Assembly: GCF_029871205.1 (NCBI RefSeq)
Contig: NZ_SSOJ01000021.1
Coordinates: 1 to 53,751 of the forward strand
Length of the DNA stretch: 53,751 nt
Direction of reading: 5' to 3'
DNA from: Pseudomonas sp. BN417
GTDB taxonomy: Bacteria; Pseudomonadota; Gammaproteobacteria; Pseudomonadales; Pseudomonadaceae
Below, piece after piece: positions 1 through 9,010 of the stretch (the first letter of the stretch is position 1; each line of letters opens with the position of its first letter). Under the pieces are notes generated by a model. It saw only the letters and a list, made by a program, of their open reading frames with translations. It was not told the DNA's origin and ran no database searches. The translations under genes and the position numbers were made by a program.

Positions 1-7
1 ACCGAAT

Positions 8-127
8 TGCTTGACGATCATAGAGCGTTGGAACCACCTGATCCCATCCCGAACTCAGTAGTGAAACGACGCATCGCCGATGGTAGTGTGGAGCTTCTCC
101 ATGTGAGAGTAGGTCATCGTCAAGCTT
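8..127 (+). rRNA. rrf: 5S ribosomal RNA
   Basis: The sequence matches pseudomonad 5S rRNA over its whole length. The ends (TGCTTGACGA and TCGTCAAGC) pair to form the terminal stem, and the internal GGAACCACCTGATCCCATCC and CCGAACTCAG blocks are the conserved loops. At 120 nt it has the normal size. It is the last gene of an rRNA operon whose 16S and 23S genes lie to the left of the window. The boundaries are set by comparison with remembered Pseudomonas 5S. Confidence 0.95.
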
Positions 128-134
128 CTATCCC

Positions 135-168
135 AAACCCCCGATACGCTAAGGCGTGTCGGGGGTTT
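135..168 (+). terminator. rRNA operon terminator
   Basis: AAACCCCCGA at 135-144 pairs perfectly with TCGGGGGTTT at 159-168, followed by a short T-rich stretch. It sits 8 bp after the 5S gene and is the expected intrinsic terminator of the rRNA operon. Confidence 0.85.
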
Positions 169-292
169 GTCTTTGCGCGCGAGAAAGTTGTGGGCAGGAG
201 GCTGAGGCCGGTAGCGCCTCGAAACGCTTGGGCCGCGACCGCGCAGGCCCGCTCGTCTAAAATACCCGCGTTACCCTGAGAGCCATGCCGCC

Positions 293-955
293 ATGCCTGA
301 ACAGGCTGATCAACGCCCGCTATCCGATTTACCCTTGCACGATCTGATTGCCTGCCACGAGTGCGATCTGCTGATGCGTCGCCCCGATCTCGGCGAAGAG
401 CAGAAGGCCTGCTGTCCCCGTTGTGGTTATGAGCTGGTCGTGCACCGCTCGCAGATGGAGCGACGCGCCCTGGCCCTGGTCGTCACCGCCCTGCTGTTGT
501 TCGTCCCGGCCAATTTCCTGCCCATCATGAAGCTCAACCTTCTGGGACAGACGACCCATGACACCGTCTGGACGGGTGTTCTCGGCCTGTATGACACCGG
601 CATGGCAAGCGTGGCCATAGTGGTGTTCCTCTGCAGCATGGTCATTCCGCTGATCAAGCTGCTTTGCCAACTGGTGGTGCTGCTTTGCATCAACACCGGC
701 CGCGCCCGGGGCCTGGGCATAATGCTCTATCGCCTGTACCACCACCTGCGAGAGTGGGGGATGCTCGAGGTCTACCTCATGGGCATCCTGGTTTCCATCG
801 TCAAGCTGATCGACCTGGCCGACCTGCACCTGGGTATCGGGCTTGCGTGTTTCATCGGGCTGCTGCTGTCCCAGGTCTGGCTGGAGGTCACCATGTCGCC
901 ACACCAGGTCTGGGATGCGCTGGATGCGGAGGGAGAGTCCCATGCGCGCCATTGA
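293..955 (+). CDS. LetA/PqiA-like membrane protein, N-terminal half
   Basis: 220 aa. Inner-membrane partner of an MCE-domain lipid transport tunnel. A zinc-ribbon lies at the N-terminus (CxxC at residues 21-24 and 41-44), followed by about four hydrophobic segments (roughly 60-80, 105-130, 150-170, 183-203), the layout of one PqiA domain. In E. coli LetA and PqiA two such domains are fused in a protein of about 420 aa. Here the second domain is a separate gene whose start overlaps this stop by 14 bp, so both are surely co-translated and probably assemble together. LetA-type is preferred over PqiA because the MCE partner lacks the long PqiB helices and no PqiC lipoprotein follows. Confidence 0.85.
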   Translation: MPEQADQRPLSDLPLHDLIACHECDLLMRRPDLGEEQKACCPRCGYELVVHRSQMERRALALVVTALLLFVPANFLPIMKLNLLGQTTHDTVWTGVLGLYDTGMASVAIVVFLCSMVIPLIKLLCQLVVLLCINTGRARGLGIMLYRLYHHLREWGMLEVYLMGILVSIVKLIDLADLHLGIGLACFIGLLLSQVWLEVTMSPHQVWDALDAEGESHARH

Positions 956-1565
956 TGCCGGCATCGTCGTCTGCGACGAGTGCCACCAGCTGAACCGTCC
1001 CGAATCGGATGAAGACCACGGCGCCTGCACGCGCTGTGGCTCCCACCTGCATCCGCGCCGCCCGAACAGCCTGGTCCGCACCTGGGCGCTGCTGATCACC
1101 GCTGCCATCCTCTACATACCCGCCAACGTGCTGCCGATCATGACGGTGAACTTCTTCGGCAACGGCGCGCCCTCGACCATCATGGGCGGCGTGATCGAGC
1201 TGATTCATGCCGAAATGGTACCTATCGCCCTGGTGGTCTTCATCGCCAGCATCCTGGTGCCCACTTTCAAGCTTGTAGGCATCGCCTTGCTGCTTTACTC
1301 AGTGCAGCGACGGCTGCCCATGTCGCCGCGCCAACGCATCCTGATGTACCGCTTCATCGAATGGATAGGCCGCTGGTCCATGCTGGATATCTTCGTCATC
1401 GCCATCCTGGTGGCGCTGGTGAACTTCGGCAATCTGGCCAGCATCGAAGCCAACCTGGGAGCGGCCGCCTTTGCCAGTGTCGTGATCATCACCATGACCG
1501 CGGCAGTGACTTTCGACCCCAGGCTGATCTGGGACAACACCGATATGGACGACGAGAATGCCTGA
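942..1565 (+). CDS. LetA/PqiA-like membrane protein, C-terminal half
   Basis: 207 aa. Second PqiA domain of the split LetA-like transporter: a zinc-ribbon (Cys11, Cys14, Cys29, Cys32) followed by four hydrophobic segments. The ATG at 942 is chosen over an upstream in-frame ATG at 843 because it has a GGAGGGAGAG ribosome site just before it and begins directly ahead of the zinc-ribbon. It overlaps the end of the preceding gene by 14 bp, and the next gene starts 8 bp before its end, so the three form one tight operon. In E. coli LetA the corresponding domain contacts the MCE ring. Confidence 0.85.
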   Translation: MRAIDAGIVVCDECHQLNRPESDEDHGACTRCGSHLHPRRPNSLVRTWALLITAAILYIPANVLPIMTVNFFGNGAPSTIMGGVIELIHAEMVPIALVVFIASILVPTFKLVGIALLLYSVQRRLPMSPRQRILMYRFIEWIGRWSMLDIFVIAILVALVNFGNLASIEANLGAAAFASVVIITMTAAVTFDPRLIWDNTDMDDENA

Positions 1566-3849
1566 GCTGCCAACGCCCAAAACCCGCAAAACCACGAGCT
1601 GGTCCGCCATCTGGGTGCTACCGCTGGTGGCGCTGCTCATCGGCCTCTGGCTGGCCTGGAAGGCCATGAGCGAAGCGGGCATCGAAATCCAGATCCGTTT
1701 CGAGAACGGCGACGGCATCCAGGCTGGCAAGACCCAACTGATGTACAAGGGCATCCAGGTGGGCAAGGTGACCGACCTGCACGTCAGTGAAGACATCAAG
1801 GGCGTGGTCGCCACGGTCGAAGTGCTCAAGGAAGCCGCCCCCTACCTCAGCAACGAGACCCGCTTCTGGCTGGTTCGCCCGCGGGTTTCCCTGGCCGGCG
1901 TCACCGGCCTGGAAACCCTGGTCTCCGGCATCTACATCGCCATAGACCCGGTGAAGGGCGAGCCGGCGCGGAAATACACCGCCCTGACTGAACCCCCGCC
2001 ACTCTCCGACTCGCTGCCTGGCTTGCACCTCACCCTCAAGGCCGAACGCCTCGGCTCCCTGGAACAGGGCAGTCCGGTCTACTACCGGCAGATCCAGGTC
2101 GGCCAGGTGAAGAGCTACCAATTGGCCGAGGATCAGCGCACCGTCGAGATCAAGGTGCATGTCGAGCAGCCCTACGCCCACCTTGTGCGCAAGCACACGC
2201 GCTTCTGGAACGCCAGCGGGCTAAACGTCACTGCCGGCCTTTCGGGGGTGAAGATTCGCACTGAGTCCTTGCTCAGCATGGCGGCCGGCGGTATTGCCTT
2301 CGCCACTCCGGAGCACCGCCAGGACAGCCCGCCCACCGATCCGAGCATCCCCTTCCGCCTCTACGACGGCTTCGAATCCGCCGAGGCGGGCCTGCGGGTG
2401 CTGCTGCGTATGGACGACGTCAGTGGCCTCAACCCGGGCAACACGCCGGTGATGTACAACGGCGTGCAGGTCGGCACCCTGAAGAAGCTGGATATGGACA
2501 AGGACTTCACTGGCGCCACCGCCGAGCTGACCATGGAGCCGCGCACCGAGGACTACCTGGTGGAGGGCACCGAGTTCTGGACGGTCAAGCCGTCGATTTC
2601 CCTGGCGGGCATCACCGGTATCGAAGCCCTGGTGAAGGGCAACTACATTGCCGTGCGCTTCGCCAAGGAGGGGACCCCGACCCGCGAGTTCAACGTTCGG
2701 CCCAAGGCGCCTCCGCTGAACACCGACGCCCCGGGCCTGCACCTGGTCCTGACCACTGACCGCCTAGGCTCCCTGGAAGTGGGCAGCCCGGTGCTGTTCC
2801 GCCAGATGCGCGTGGGCAGCGTGCAGAGCTACCAGCTGTCCCGCGATCAGCAGCGCGTGGTCATCGGCGTGCACATCGAGCCCGAGTTCACCAAGCTGGT
2901 GAACGAGTCCACGCGCTTCTGGAACTCCAGCGGCGTGACGCTCAAGGGCGGGCTGTCGGGTGTCGAAGTGAAGAGCGAATCCTTGCAGACCTTGCTGTCG
3001 GGAGGCATTACCTTCAGCACCCCGGACCCGAAGGCCAAACCGGTGACCCGCCCACGCCGCTTCACCCTGTACCAGGACGAGGACCTGGCCATCGCCAAAG
3101 GCACCCTGATCGAGATATCCGTTCCCCAGGCCGATGGCCTCAAGGAAGGTACGCCGATACGTTACAAGGGCATCGATGTCGGCGAGGTGGAGTCCGTCAG
3201 CCTCACCAGCGACCTTTCCGGCGTGCTGGTGAAGGCGCGCATCATGCAGGCGCCGGATCGCATCGCCCGTGCCGGCAGCCAGTTCTGGGTAGTGCGCCCC
3301 GAACTCGGCCTGCTGCGCACCGCCAATCTGGAAACCCTGGTCAGCGGCCAGTACCTGGAAGTGCTGCCGGCCAGCAAGCCGGGCGCGGCCCAGACTCGCT
3401 TCACCGCCCTGGCCGAGGCGCCGGACTCCCTGGCTCGCCAGGAGGGCTTGCGCATCACCCTGAGCGCGCCACGCCGTGGTTCCATCAAGCCTGGCGTGAT
3501 TGTCAGCTACCGCGAAGTGCCGGTGGGCAAGGTACTGTCCTTCGAACTGGGCAAGACCTCCGACCGCGTATTCATTCATGCGCTGATCGAGCCGCGCTAC
3601 GCGCCCCTGGTGCACAGTGGCAGCCGCTTCTGGCATACCAGCGGCGTTGGCGTGGACGCCAGCCTGTTCAAGGGGGTCAAGGTGCGCACCGAGTCCCTAG
3701 AGTCGCTGATGGAAGGCGGTATCTCCTTCGCGACGCCGAACGAAGGGCAGATGGGCAATCGCGCACTCGATGGCCAGACCTTCGCCCTGCATGACGATGC
3801 CGAGGACGAGTGGCTGACCTGGGCGCCGAAGATTCCCCTGGGCAAGTGA
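1558..3849 (+). CDS. LetB/PqiB-like protein with six MCE domains
   Basis: 763 aa. One N-terminal membrane anchor (about residues 18-37) is followed by six MCE (MlaD-like) domains, starting near residues 41, 157, 278, 393, 515 and 630. Each carries the YxGxxVGxV-type core and a FWxxxP/FWxxSG strand. The domains alternate in two flavours, as if built from three duplicated pairs. Such proteins form stacked hexameric rings that make a tunnel across the periplasm for phospholipids. E. coli LetB has seven MCE domains and PqiB three plus long C-terminal helices, which are absent here. The start ATG overlaps the preceding stop by 8 bp. A bidirectional terminator follows. Confidence 0.88.
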   Translation: MPELPTPKTRKTTSWSAIWVLPLVALLIGLWLAWKAMSEAGIEIQIRFENGDGIQAGKTQLMYKGIQVGKVTDLHVSEDIKGVVATVEVLKEAAPYLSNETRFWLVRPRVSLAGVTGLETLVSGIYIAIDPVKGEPARKYTALTEPPPLSDSLPGLHLTLKAERLGSLEQGSPVYYRQIQVGQVKSYQLAEDQRTVEIKVHVEQPYAHLVRKHTRFWNASGLNVTAGLSGVKIRTESLLSMAAGGIAFATPEHRQDSPPTDPSIPFRLYDGFESAEAGLRVLLRMDDVSGLNPGNTPVMYNGVQVGTLKKLDMDKDFTGATAELTMEPRTEDYLVEGTEFWTVKPSISLAGITGIEALVKGNYIAVRFAKEGTPTREFNVRPKAPPLNTDAPGLHLVLTTDRLGSLEVGSPVLFRQMRVGSVQSYQLSRDQQRVVIGVHIEPEFTKLVNESTRFWNSSGVTLKGGLSGVEVKSESLQTLLSGGITFSTPDPKAKPVTRPRRFTLYQDEDLAIAKGTLIEISVPQADGLKEGTPIRYKGIDVGEVESVSLTSDLSGVLVKARIMQAPDRIARAGSQFWVVRPELGLLRTANLETLVSGQYLEVLPASKPGAAQTRFTALAEAPDSLARQEGLRITLSAPRRGSIKPGVIVSYREVPVGKVLSFELGKTSDRVFIHALIEPRYAPLVHSGSRFWHTSGVGVDASLFKGVKVRTESLESLMEGGISFATPNEGQMGNRALDGQTFALHDDAEDEWLTWAPKIPLGK

Positions 3850-3857
3850 GGTCCATT

Positions 3858-3907
3858 GGTGGAAATCCACTCCGTGGATTTTCACCCTACAAGGGCGCTC
3901 CGTAGGG
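3858..3907. repeat. Intergenic palindromic repeat
   Basis: GGTGGAAATCCAC at 3858-3870 pairs, with one mismatch, with GTGGATTTTCACC at 3874-3886. A second small hairpin (CCCTAC at 3885-3890 and GTAGGG at 3902-3907) follows. This resembles the dispersed GTAGGGTGGA...ATCCACC elements common between Pseudomonas genes; a degenerate relative lies near 50415-50455. Confidence 0.6.
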
Positions 3908-3933
3908 TATTGGTCCACCAGGACCCGGAAAGC

Positions 3934-3965
3934 AAAAGGGCCGCGATTGCGGCCCTTTTGTTTTT
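3934..3965. terminator. Bidirectional terminator between letB and mksB
   Basis: An 11-bp perfect stem (AAAAGGGCCGC at 3934-3944, GCGGCCCTTTT at 3949-3959) with a GATT loop and T or A tracts on both sides. It separates two convergent operons and can serve both. Confidence 0.85.
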
Positions 3966-3977
3966 CCGGCGGAGGAG

Positions 3978-6818
3978 TCAGGCGAGCTCGGCCGCCGTCT
4001 CCGACTCGTTCGCCTCGCTGGCGGCCTTGGCCACTTCGCGGCGCTTGATGAACTTCCAGTCCGCTTCGTCGATATAGATGCCGTTCGGACCGCTGCCGCC
4101 CTCCAGGTCAATGGCGACATTGGCCGATACCTGCGGCTTCACAGACGCCAGGATGGGCGTGAAGCCTAGTTGCTGGCTGGTCTCGATCAGCGCCTGCTGG
4201 TTGCGCTCGTCGATGTCCGCCGCCTCGTCGAGGTAGTAGGGCAGGCGGATGCGCCCGGCCTGCTCGCGGTCCATCAGGTGCAGCAGCAGGTACATGTTGG
4301 TCAGCGCCTTGATGGTCATGGTGGTGCCGTTGGAGGCGGCGCCATCGATGTCCGTGTGGATCACCGGCTGGCCGTGCACCTTGGTGATCTCGAAGGCCAG
4401 CTCGAACAGGTCCTTCAGGCCCAGCTGGTTGCCGTTGGCCGCCACCAGGCGCGCCAGGTACTCCTTGGCCTCTTCGTTCTTCGCATCCTGGTCGGTCGAG
4501 TTGGTCAGGTCGAAGACCGAGAGGGTCTCGCCTTCCTCGTACTGGCCGGCGCTGTGGATGATCTGGTCGATGTGCCGCAGGGCTTCCTTGTTCGGCGCCA
4601 GGACGATGCGGAAGCTTTGCAGGTTAGAGACCTGGCGCTTGTTGATTTCGCGGTTGAACAGGGCCAGCTGGTGTTCCAGGTTGTCGTAGTCGCTGCGGAT
4701 ATTGCGCAGGGTCCGGGCGATGTCGGTGACCGCGGCGCGGCGCGCCTTGGCCAGGGTCAGGGCCTCGTCCTGGCGGTGTGCATAGGCGTTGATTAGCAGC
4801 TGCAGGCGGCGCTCGGTGTCATCCTCGCTGTCGAACTTGGCCACGCCCTTCAGGCGTACCTGGGCGTAGAGCGCCTCGATCTGGCCGTCGATGCGCTGCA
4901 GCGCCTGCCAGGTGTCCTGGTAGTCGTTGAGCAGCGGCAACAGGTTGTCCAGGCTGTCGTCCACCGGGTCCATGAAGGGCTTGCCGAAGGGCAGGTCGGC
5001 GGGCAGCAGCTGACGACGGCGCAGGGCGTCTTCGAGGGTGCGTTCCTTGGCTTCCAGGTCGGCCAGTTGGCGGCCCACCAGCTGAAGCTTGGCGGAGAGC
5101 TGCTGGACGCGCTCGGTGAAGGCGTCCGCCGAGCGCTTGAGTTCGTCCTGGGTGGCTTCCAGCTGCGCCAGCTCTTCCAGCTTGGCCGGTTCCTCGGCGG
5201 TGAGCGTCTGGGCCTTGCGGAAGTCTTCCAGGGCTTTCTGCGCATCCAGCACGTCCTGGTACAGCTTCTCCGCCTGGGCCTTGCTCGCGGCGCGGTCGGC
5301 AGCCACGGATTGCTGGGTCTTGAGCTGCTTCAGCTCGCGTTCCAGGCGGTCCTTCTGGTCGCGCAGGGCGGCGCGGTCGGCCAGGGCCTGCAGGGCCGGC
5401 GGCTCGATATGGGACAGGTCGATGGACAGGCCGGGCACCTCGAACTGGCTGCCCTTGAACTGGTCGAGCACGGTTTCCAGGGTCTTCACCCAGGCTTCGC
5501 CATCTTCCAGCTGGATGCCCTTTTCGCCCAGCGGCAGGCTGAACAGCTGGCCGTTGAACAGGCGCATCAGGCGGTCCACGTCGGCCTGTGAGAACTCTTC
5601 GCGCAGACGTGAGTAGCTGTTGTTGTCGGCATGGTCGAGCTGCTGCTTGACCGCCTTCAGGCGTTTTTCCAGGTCGCGCAGGCGCTCGTCCAGGTCCTCG
5701 GCGGAGAACTGGCGGGACTGCGCCAGCGCGCCGGCCAGTTCGTCGTGGGCGTCCTTGGCGGCGAGCAGCTGCTGTTCCAGCACCTTGGCGTCGTCCACCA
5801 GGGCGAAGCGGTTCTTCAGCACCGCCAGCTCGCCCAGCCAGCGCTGGCTTTCGGTGATGGCGCGTTCCAGGCGCATCATTTCCTGGGTGCCGCCACGCTG
5901 CTCGCCCTGCAGGCCATCCTGCTCGTTGCGGTAGTGCTCGGCCTGGATCACCAGCTCTTCCTTGCGCGCACCGGAATAGTCCTGCCAGGTGCCCAGCAGG
6001 GCGTCCAGCAGCGGCGAAATCCGGTGCAGCTTGCCGCGCAGGATTTCGCGCTGGGTCACGCCATTGGCCAGGGCTTCCACCAGCGGGCCGGCGGCCACCA
6101 GGGCCTGGTAGTCCTGCTCCATGCGGCGCACGTCGCGGAAGGCCTCTTCGCAGGCAGCGATGTAGTCCACGCTGCCGGAGCGCAGGCTGTGCTCGAAGGC
6201 GTCGAGGAACAGCTGCTTGAGCTTGGCCGCGGTGATCTCGCGCATGTGCAGCAGGTTGATGAACAGCGAGCGGAAGGTCTTCAGGCTCTGTTCGCTGGTG
6301 GAGCGCAGCGGGATCAGGGTCAGGTCCAGCGGGATGGAGGTATGGCCACCCACCAGCAGTCGCCGCAGCTCATCGGGCTTGAGCTCGTAGGCCTTGATGC
6401 CCTCGCGCTCCAGGCTGTTGAACAGTTCGCGCTGGCGCAGGCAGGTGCCGTCACGCTGGTAGTGCTCCAGGTTCAGCTCGCCGCGGTAGGCGAAGAACTG
6501 GTGGCCGAAGCCGCCGCCCGGGCCGCGACCGGCGACGCCGATCACATGGGGGCCGTGGGGCAGGGACACTTCCACCAGGATGTAGCTGGTGTCGGTGGCG
6601 AAGTAGAACTTGCGCGACTGCTCCAGGCTGTACTTGCCGAAGCTCATGTCCGACATACGCGCCAGGATGGGGAACTGCAGCGCGTTGATCGAGGCCGACT
6701 TGCCGAGGTTGTTGGCGCCGTAGATCGACAGCGGGGTTTCCAGCGGGAACAGGCCGAGGCTGTAACCGGCGGTGTTCAGCAGGGCGAAGCGGCGGATGCC
6801 GTAGCGTTCCTGGCTCAT
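3978..6818 (-). CDS. mksB: MksB, SMC-like condensin ATPase
   Basis: 946 aa. SMC-type ATPase of the MksBEF (MukBEF-like) condensin, which organises the chromosome. A Walker A motif GANNLGKS lies at residues 34-41. The central part is long, charged, Leu/Gln/Glu-rich coiled coil. Near the C-terminus a Walker B-like LPYYLDEAADID is followed by the ASVKP region typical of the head domain. It is shorter than E. coli MukB (about 1,490 aa), as expected for MksB. Its ATG overlaps the mksE stop (ATGA), and it is the last gene of mksF-mksE-mksB. No mksG nuclease gene follows, which separates it from Wadjet (JetABCD) anti-plasmid systems. Confidence 0.9.
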   Translation of the reverse strand: MSQERYGIRRFALLNTAGYSLGLFPLETPLSIYGANNLGKSASINALQFPILARMSDMSFGKYSLEQSRKFYFATDTSYILVEVSLPHGPHVIGVAGRGPGGGFGHQFFAYRGELNLEHYQRDGTCLRQRELFNSLEREGIKAYELKPDELRRLLVGGHTSIPLDLTLIPLRSTSEQSLKTFRSLFINLLHMREITAAKLKQLFLDAFEHSLRSGSVDYIAACEEAFRDVRRMEQDYQALVAAGPLVEALANGVTQREILRGKLHRISPLLDALLGTWQDYSGARKEELVIQAEHYRNEQDGLQGEQRGGTQEMMRLERAITESQRWLGELAVLKNRFALVDDAKVLEQQLLAAKDAHDELAGALAQSRQFSAEDLDERLRDLEKRLKAVKQQLDHADNNSYSRLREEFSQADVDRLMRLFNGQLFSLPLGEKGIQLEDGEAWVKTLETVLDQFKGSQFEVPGLSIDLSHIEPPALQALADRAALRDQKDRLERELKQLKTQQSVAADRAASKAQAEKLYQDVLDAQKALEDFRKAQTLTAEEPAKLEELAQLEATQDELKRSADAFTERVQQLSAKLQLVGRQLADLEAKERTLEDALRRRQLLPADLPFGKPFMDPVDDSLDNLLPLLNDYQDTWQALQRIDGQIEALYAQVRLKGVAKFDSEDDTERRLQLLINAYAHRQDEALTLAKARRAAVTDIARTLRNIRSDYDNLEHQLALFNREINKRQVSNLQSFRIVLAPNKEALRHIDQIIHSAGQYEEGETLSVFDLTNSTDQDAKNEEAKEYLARLVAANGNQLGLKDLFELAFEITKVHGQPVIHTDIDGAASNGTTMTIKALTNMYLLLHLMDREQAGRIRLPYYLDEAADIDERNQQALIETSQQLGFTPILASVKPQVSANVAIDLEGGSGPNGIYIDEADWKFIKRREVAKAASEANESETAAELA

Positions 6819-7516
6819 GCGTCCTCCTCCTGGGCTGCGCGTTCTTCGGCCATGGCGCGGGCCAGGGCGTCTTCTTCGGATACTTCGACTGCGTCAGGGA
6901 TGTCGATGGGAATGATCGTGTCGCCGCTGTCGTCATCCATCAGCACCGGGGTGTGCAGTTCCAGGTCGGTGCTGTGCAGGCTGGCGGCGAGGTCGCGGTC
7001 GTGCTGCACGGCCAGGCACACGTCGAGGAAACGGTGCATGGGCGGCAGGAAGCGGTACACGCCGTTGCTGTCCTCGGCGAAGCCGAGCTGGGTCAGGCGG
7101 CGGATGACCTTTTCTTCCAGCTCTTCATGGGTGGTCACCTCGGCCTGGTTGAACAGGTCGCGGTACTTCTCCAGCAGCGCTGGCAGCTCGTCGCGGCCGA
7201 TGCTGCCGCCGTCGAGCACCGAAAGCGGGTCGCGGCCCTGGTCGGCCAGGTGCTCGACCAGGATGAAGGTGAACAGCGCCAGGCGCTGGGCGGTCTTGTT
7301 CACCTGGGCGCCCATCTGTTCCGGCACGAAGTAGTAGAAACCGCGTGGGTCGCAGACCAGCTCGAAGCCGAGGCCCTTGAACAGGGCGCGGTACTGGTCC
7401 TGCTGGGTGGACAGCTGGGCGTAGCACTCCGGCTCGCTGCGGGAGAGGTGATAGCCCTTGAACAGCTCGCGGAAGATGGGCGCGAGCTGGGTCATTTCTT
7501 TCAGGTCGATATTCAT
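6815..7516 (-). CDS. mksE: MksE, condensin accessory subunit
   Basis: 233 aa. Equivalent of MukE; it binds the kleisin-like MksF and bridges to MksB. The start at 7516 (MNIDLKEMTQLAPIF) is chosen because it overlaps the mksF stop as TGATG and removes a long, low-complexity upstream extension. The body is a winged-helix-type protein rich in helices, ending in an acidic tail. It overlaps mksB by 4 bp. Assignment rests on operon position, size and resemblance to MksE sequences I remember. Confidence 0.85.
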   Translation of the reverse strand: MNIDLKEMTQLAPIFRELFKGYHLSRSEPECYAQLSTQQDQYRALFKGLGFELVCDPRGFYYFVPEQMGAQVNKTAQRLALFTFILVEHLADQGRDPLSVLDGGSIGRDELPALLEKYRDLFNQAEVTTHEELEEKVIRRLTQLGFAEDSNGVYRFLPPMHRFLDVCLAVQHDRDLAASLHSTDLELHTPVLMDDDSGDTIIPIDIPDAVEVSEEDALARAMAEERAAQEEDA

Positions 7517-8775
7517 CAGGAAGTCTTCTCGGCCGCGGCGGGCTGGCTCTTGATCAGGGCATAGGAGCTCAGGCTGACCTGGTGCTCGGCGGTCAGGTAC
7601 TCGCGACGCTCCAGGCGGTCGCGCTGGAAGCGGGTATCGCGGGACAGGCGCGAGAACCAGTAGAGCAGCTCGTCGGTGGCGCCTTCGGGCTCCTGCTCCA
7701 GCAGCCAGACCATCAGGTCCGGCAGCGGCAGGGCCTGCTCGCAGCGGTCGAGCATCTCCCGCGCGGTCTTCGGCGAGCGCGGCGCGACGGCCTTGCGCGG
7801 GCCGCCGGATTTGGGGAAGTGCGCCGGCTTGGGCTGGAAGCGCGCCAGGGCGTAGACATAGGCTTCCACCTGGGAGCTGCTGCCGAGGAAGGTGCTCTGC
7901 GGCCGGGTGAACAGTGGCAGGGCCGCCTGGGGCACGGCGTCCAGGCCCTTCTTGCGGATCACCGACAGCGCCAGGGCGGCGCCGCGGGTCACGGCGTTGT
8001 GCCGTCGGGCTTCCTCGCGCAGCGGCAGCAGCAGCTCGCGGGCCTTGCGCAGGGTCAGCTGGGCGCTGGTCTGCATCTCCAGGATGCGCGCGTGGGTGCG
8101 CAGCAGCAGGTCGTCGTCCACCAGTTGGCCGAGGCGCTGCTGTTCGCCCAACAGGCGCAGCAGCACCTGCTCGACACGGCGTACGCCCTGTTCGAAGGCG
8201 CCGTCGGCGGCCACCAGCTGGATCATCGGCTCGACGTACTCGTCCCAGGTGGCCAGCACTTCGGCATAACGCTGGCGCAGGGGAATCTGCCGGTCGCTGG
8301 TCTTGGCCCGGTCGGCCACCGCCACCAGCGCCTGCTCGTCGTTGTCGAGCTTCTTCAGCACGTCGCGTACGCGCATGTCGAGCAGACGCAGCTGGCGCGC
8401 CAGGTCGTTGCCGTCGCGGATCTCGAAGGCTTCCTGGATGTAGCCGGCGAGGCGTTCCAGGTGGCGCAGATAGGCTTCGATTTCCAGGCACAGTCCGAGG
8501 CGGTGTTCGCGCCGCAGGTAGGCGAGAAAGTCGTGGATCTGCGCGTTCAGCTCGAAGCGGTTCGGGCTCTTGGCCACGGGAACGAGGATGTCCAGGCGCA
8601 CCCAGAGGTCGAGCAGGGCGGTCACGTCGGTGGGCGTGCCTTCCGGCAGCTGGGCGGCGAGCTGCACGCGCAGTTCGACCAGGCTCAGGGTGCCGGTATC
8701 GAAGCGCTCGCAGAGCGGTTCGAGCAACGTCCAGTGTTCGGCTAGGGCGCGCAGTACGCGCTTGGGATCGATCAT
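7516..8775 (-). CDS. mksF: MksF, kleisin-like condensin subunit
   Basis: 419 aa. MukF-like subunit that closes the MksB dimer. The N-terminal helical/winged-helix region is followed by charged helices. First gene of the mksF-E-B operon; the upstream 235 bp up to the divergent gene at 9011 must hold its promoter. The start ATG gives MIDPKRVLRALAEHW, the usual beginning of MksF in pseudomonads. Confidence 0.85.
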   Translation of the reverse strand: MIDPKRVLRALAEHWTLLEPLCERFDTGTLSLVELRVQLAAQLPEGTPTDVTALLDLWVRLDILVPVAKSPNRFELNAQIHDFLAYLRREHRLGLCLEIEAYLRHLERLAGYIQEAFEIRDGNDLARQLRLLDMRVRDVLKKLDNDEQALVAVADRAKTSDRQIPLRQRYAEVLATWDEYVEPMIQLVAADGAFEQGVRRVEQVLLRLLGEQQRLGQLVDDDLLLRTHARILEMQTSAQLTLRKARELLLPLREEARRHNAVTRGAALALSVIRKKGLDAVPQAALPLFTRPQSTFLGSSSQVEAYVYALARFQPKPAHFPKSGGPRKAVAPRSPKTAREMLDRCEQALPLPDLMVWLLEQEPEGATDELLYWFSRLSRDTRFQRDRLERREYLTAEHQVSLSSYALIKSQPAAAEKTS

Positions 8776-9010
8776 CGATTGGCCGGGTTCGCTGAAAAAA
8801 GAGGCGATTGTACTTCAGGTTGCCGGTGGCGATTCAGCTTCAGCCGATCAGAGGAGCGACGCGCGCCCGAGACTGACGTTTTTCGGCAGTTTGCGACTGG
8901 CATCGTGCTATCAGATGCCGCGAAAAGGGCCGAAAGCCCCGTTCAAGTGCTTGAATTCATTGGCATGTTTTCTGCGTTGTCGAACCATTCGCTGTCCGAT
9001 TGCAGGAATC

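Noticed and set aside
7-279. 90-residue protein at the left end
   Set aside because: It is a reading of 5S rRNA and its terminator.
5631-7334. 567-residue open frame antisense to mksB/mksE
   Set aside because: It crosses the overlap of two real genes and has no recognisable domain.
3978-8775. Wadjet (JetABCD) anti-plasmid defence system
   Set aside because: The MukB/E/F-like genes are present, but no JetD/MksG nuclease gene adjoins them; a terminator and a convergent operon follow.
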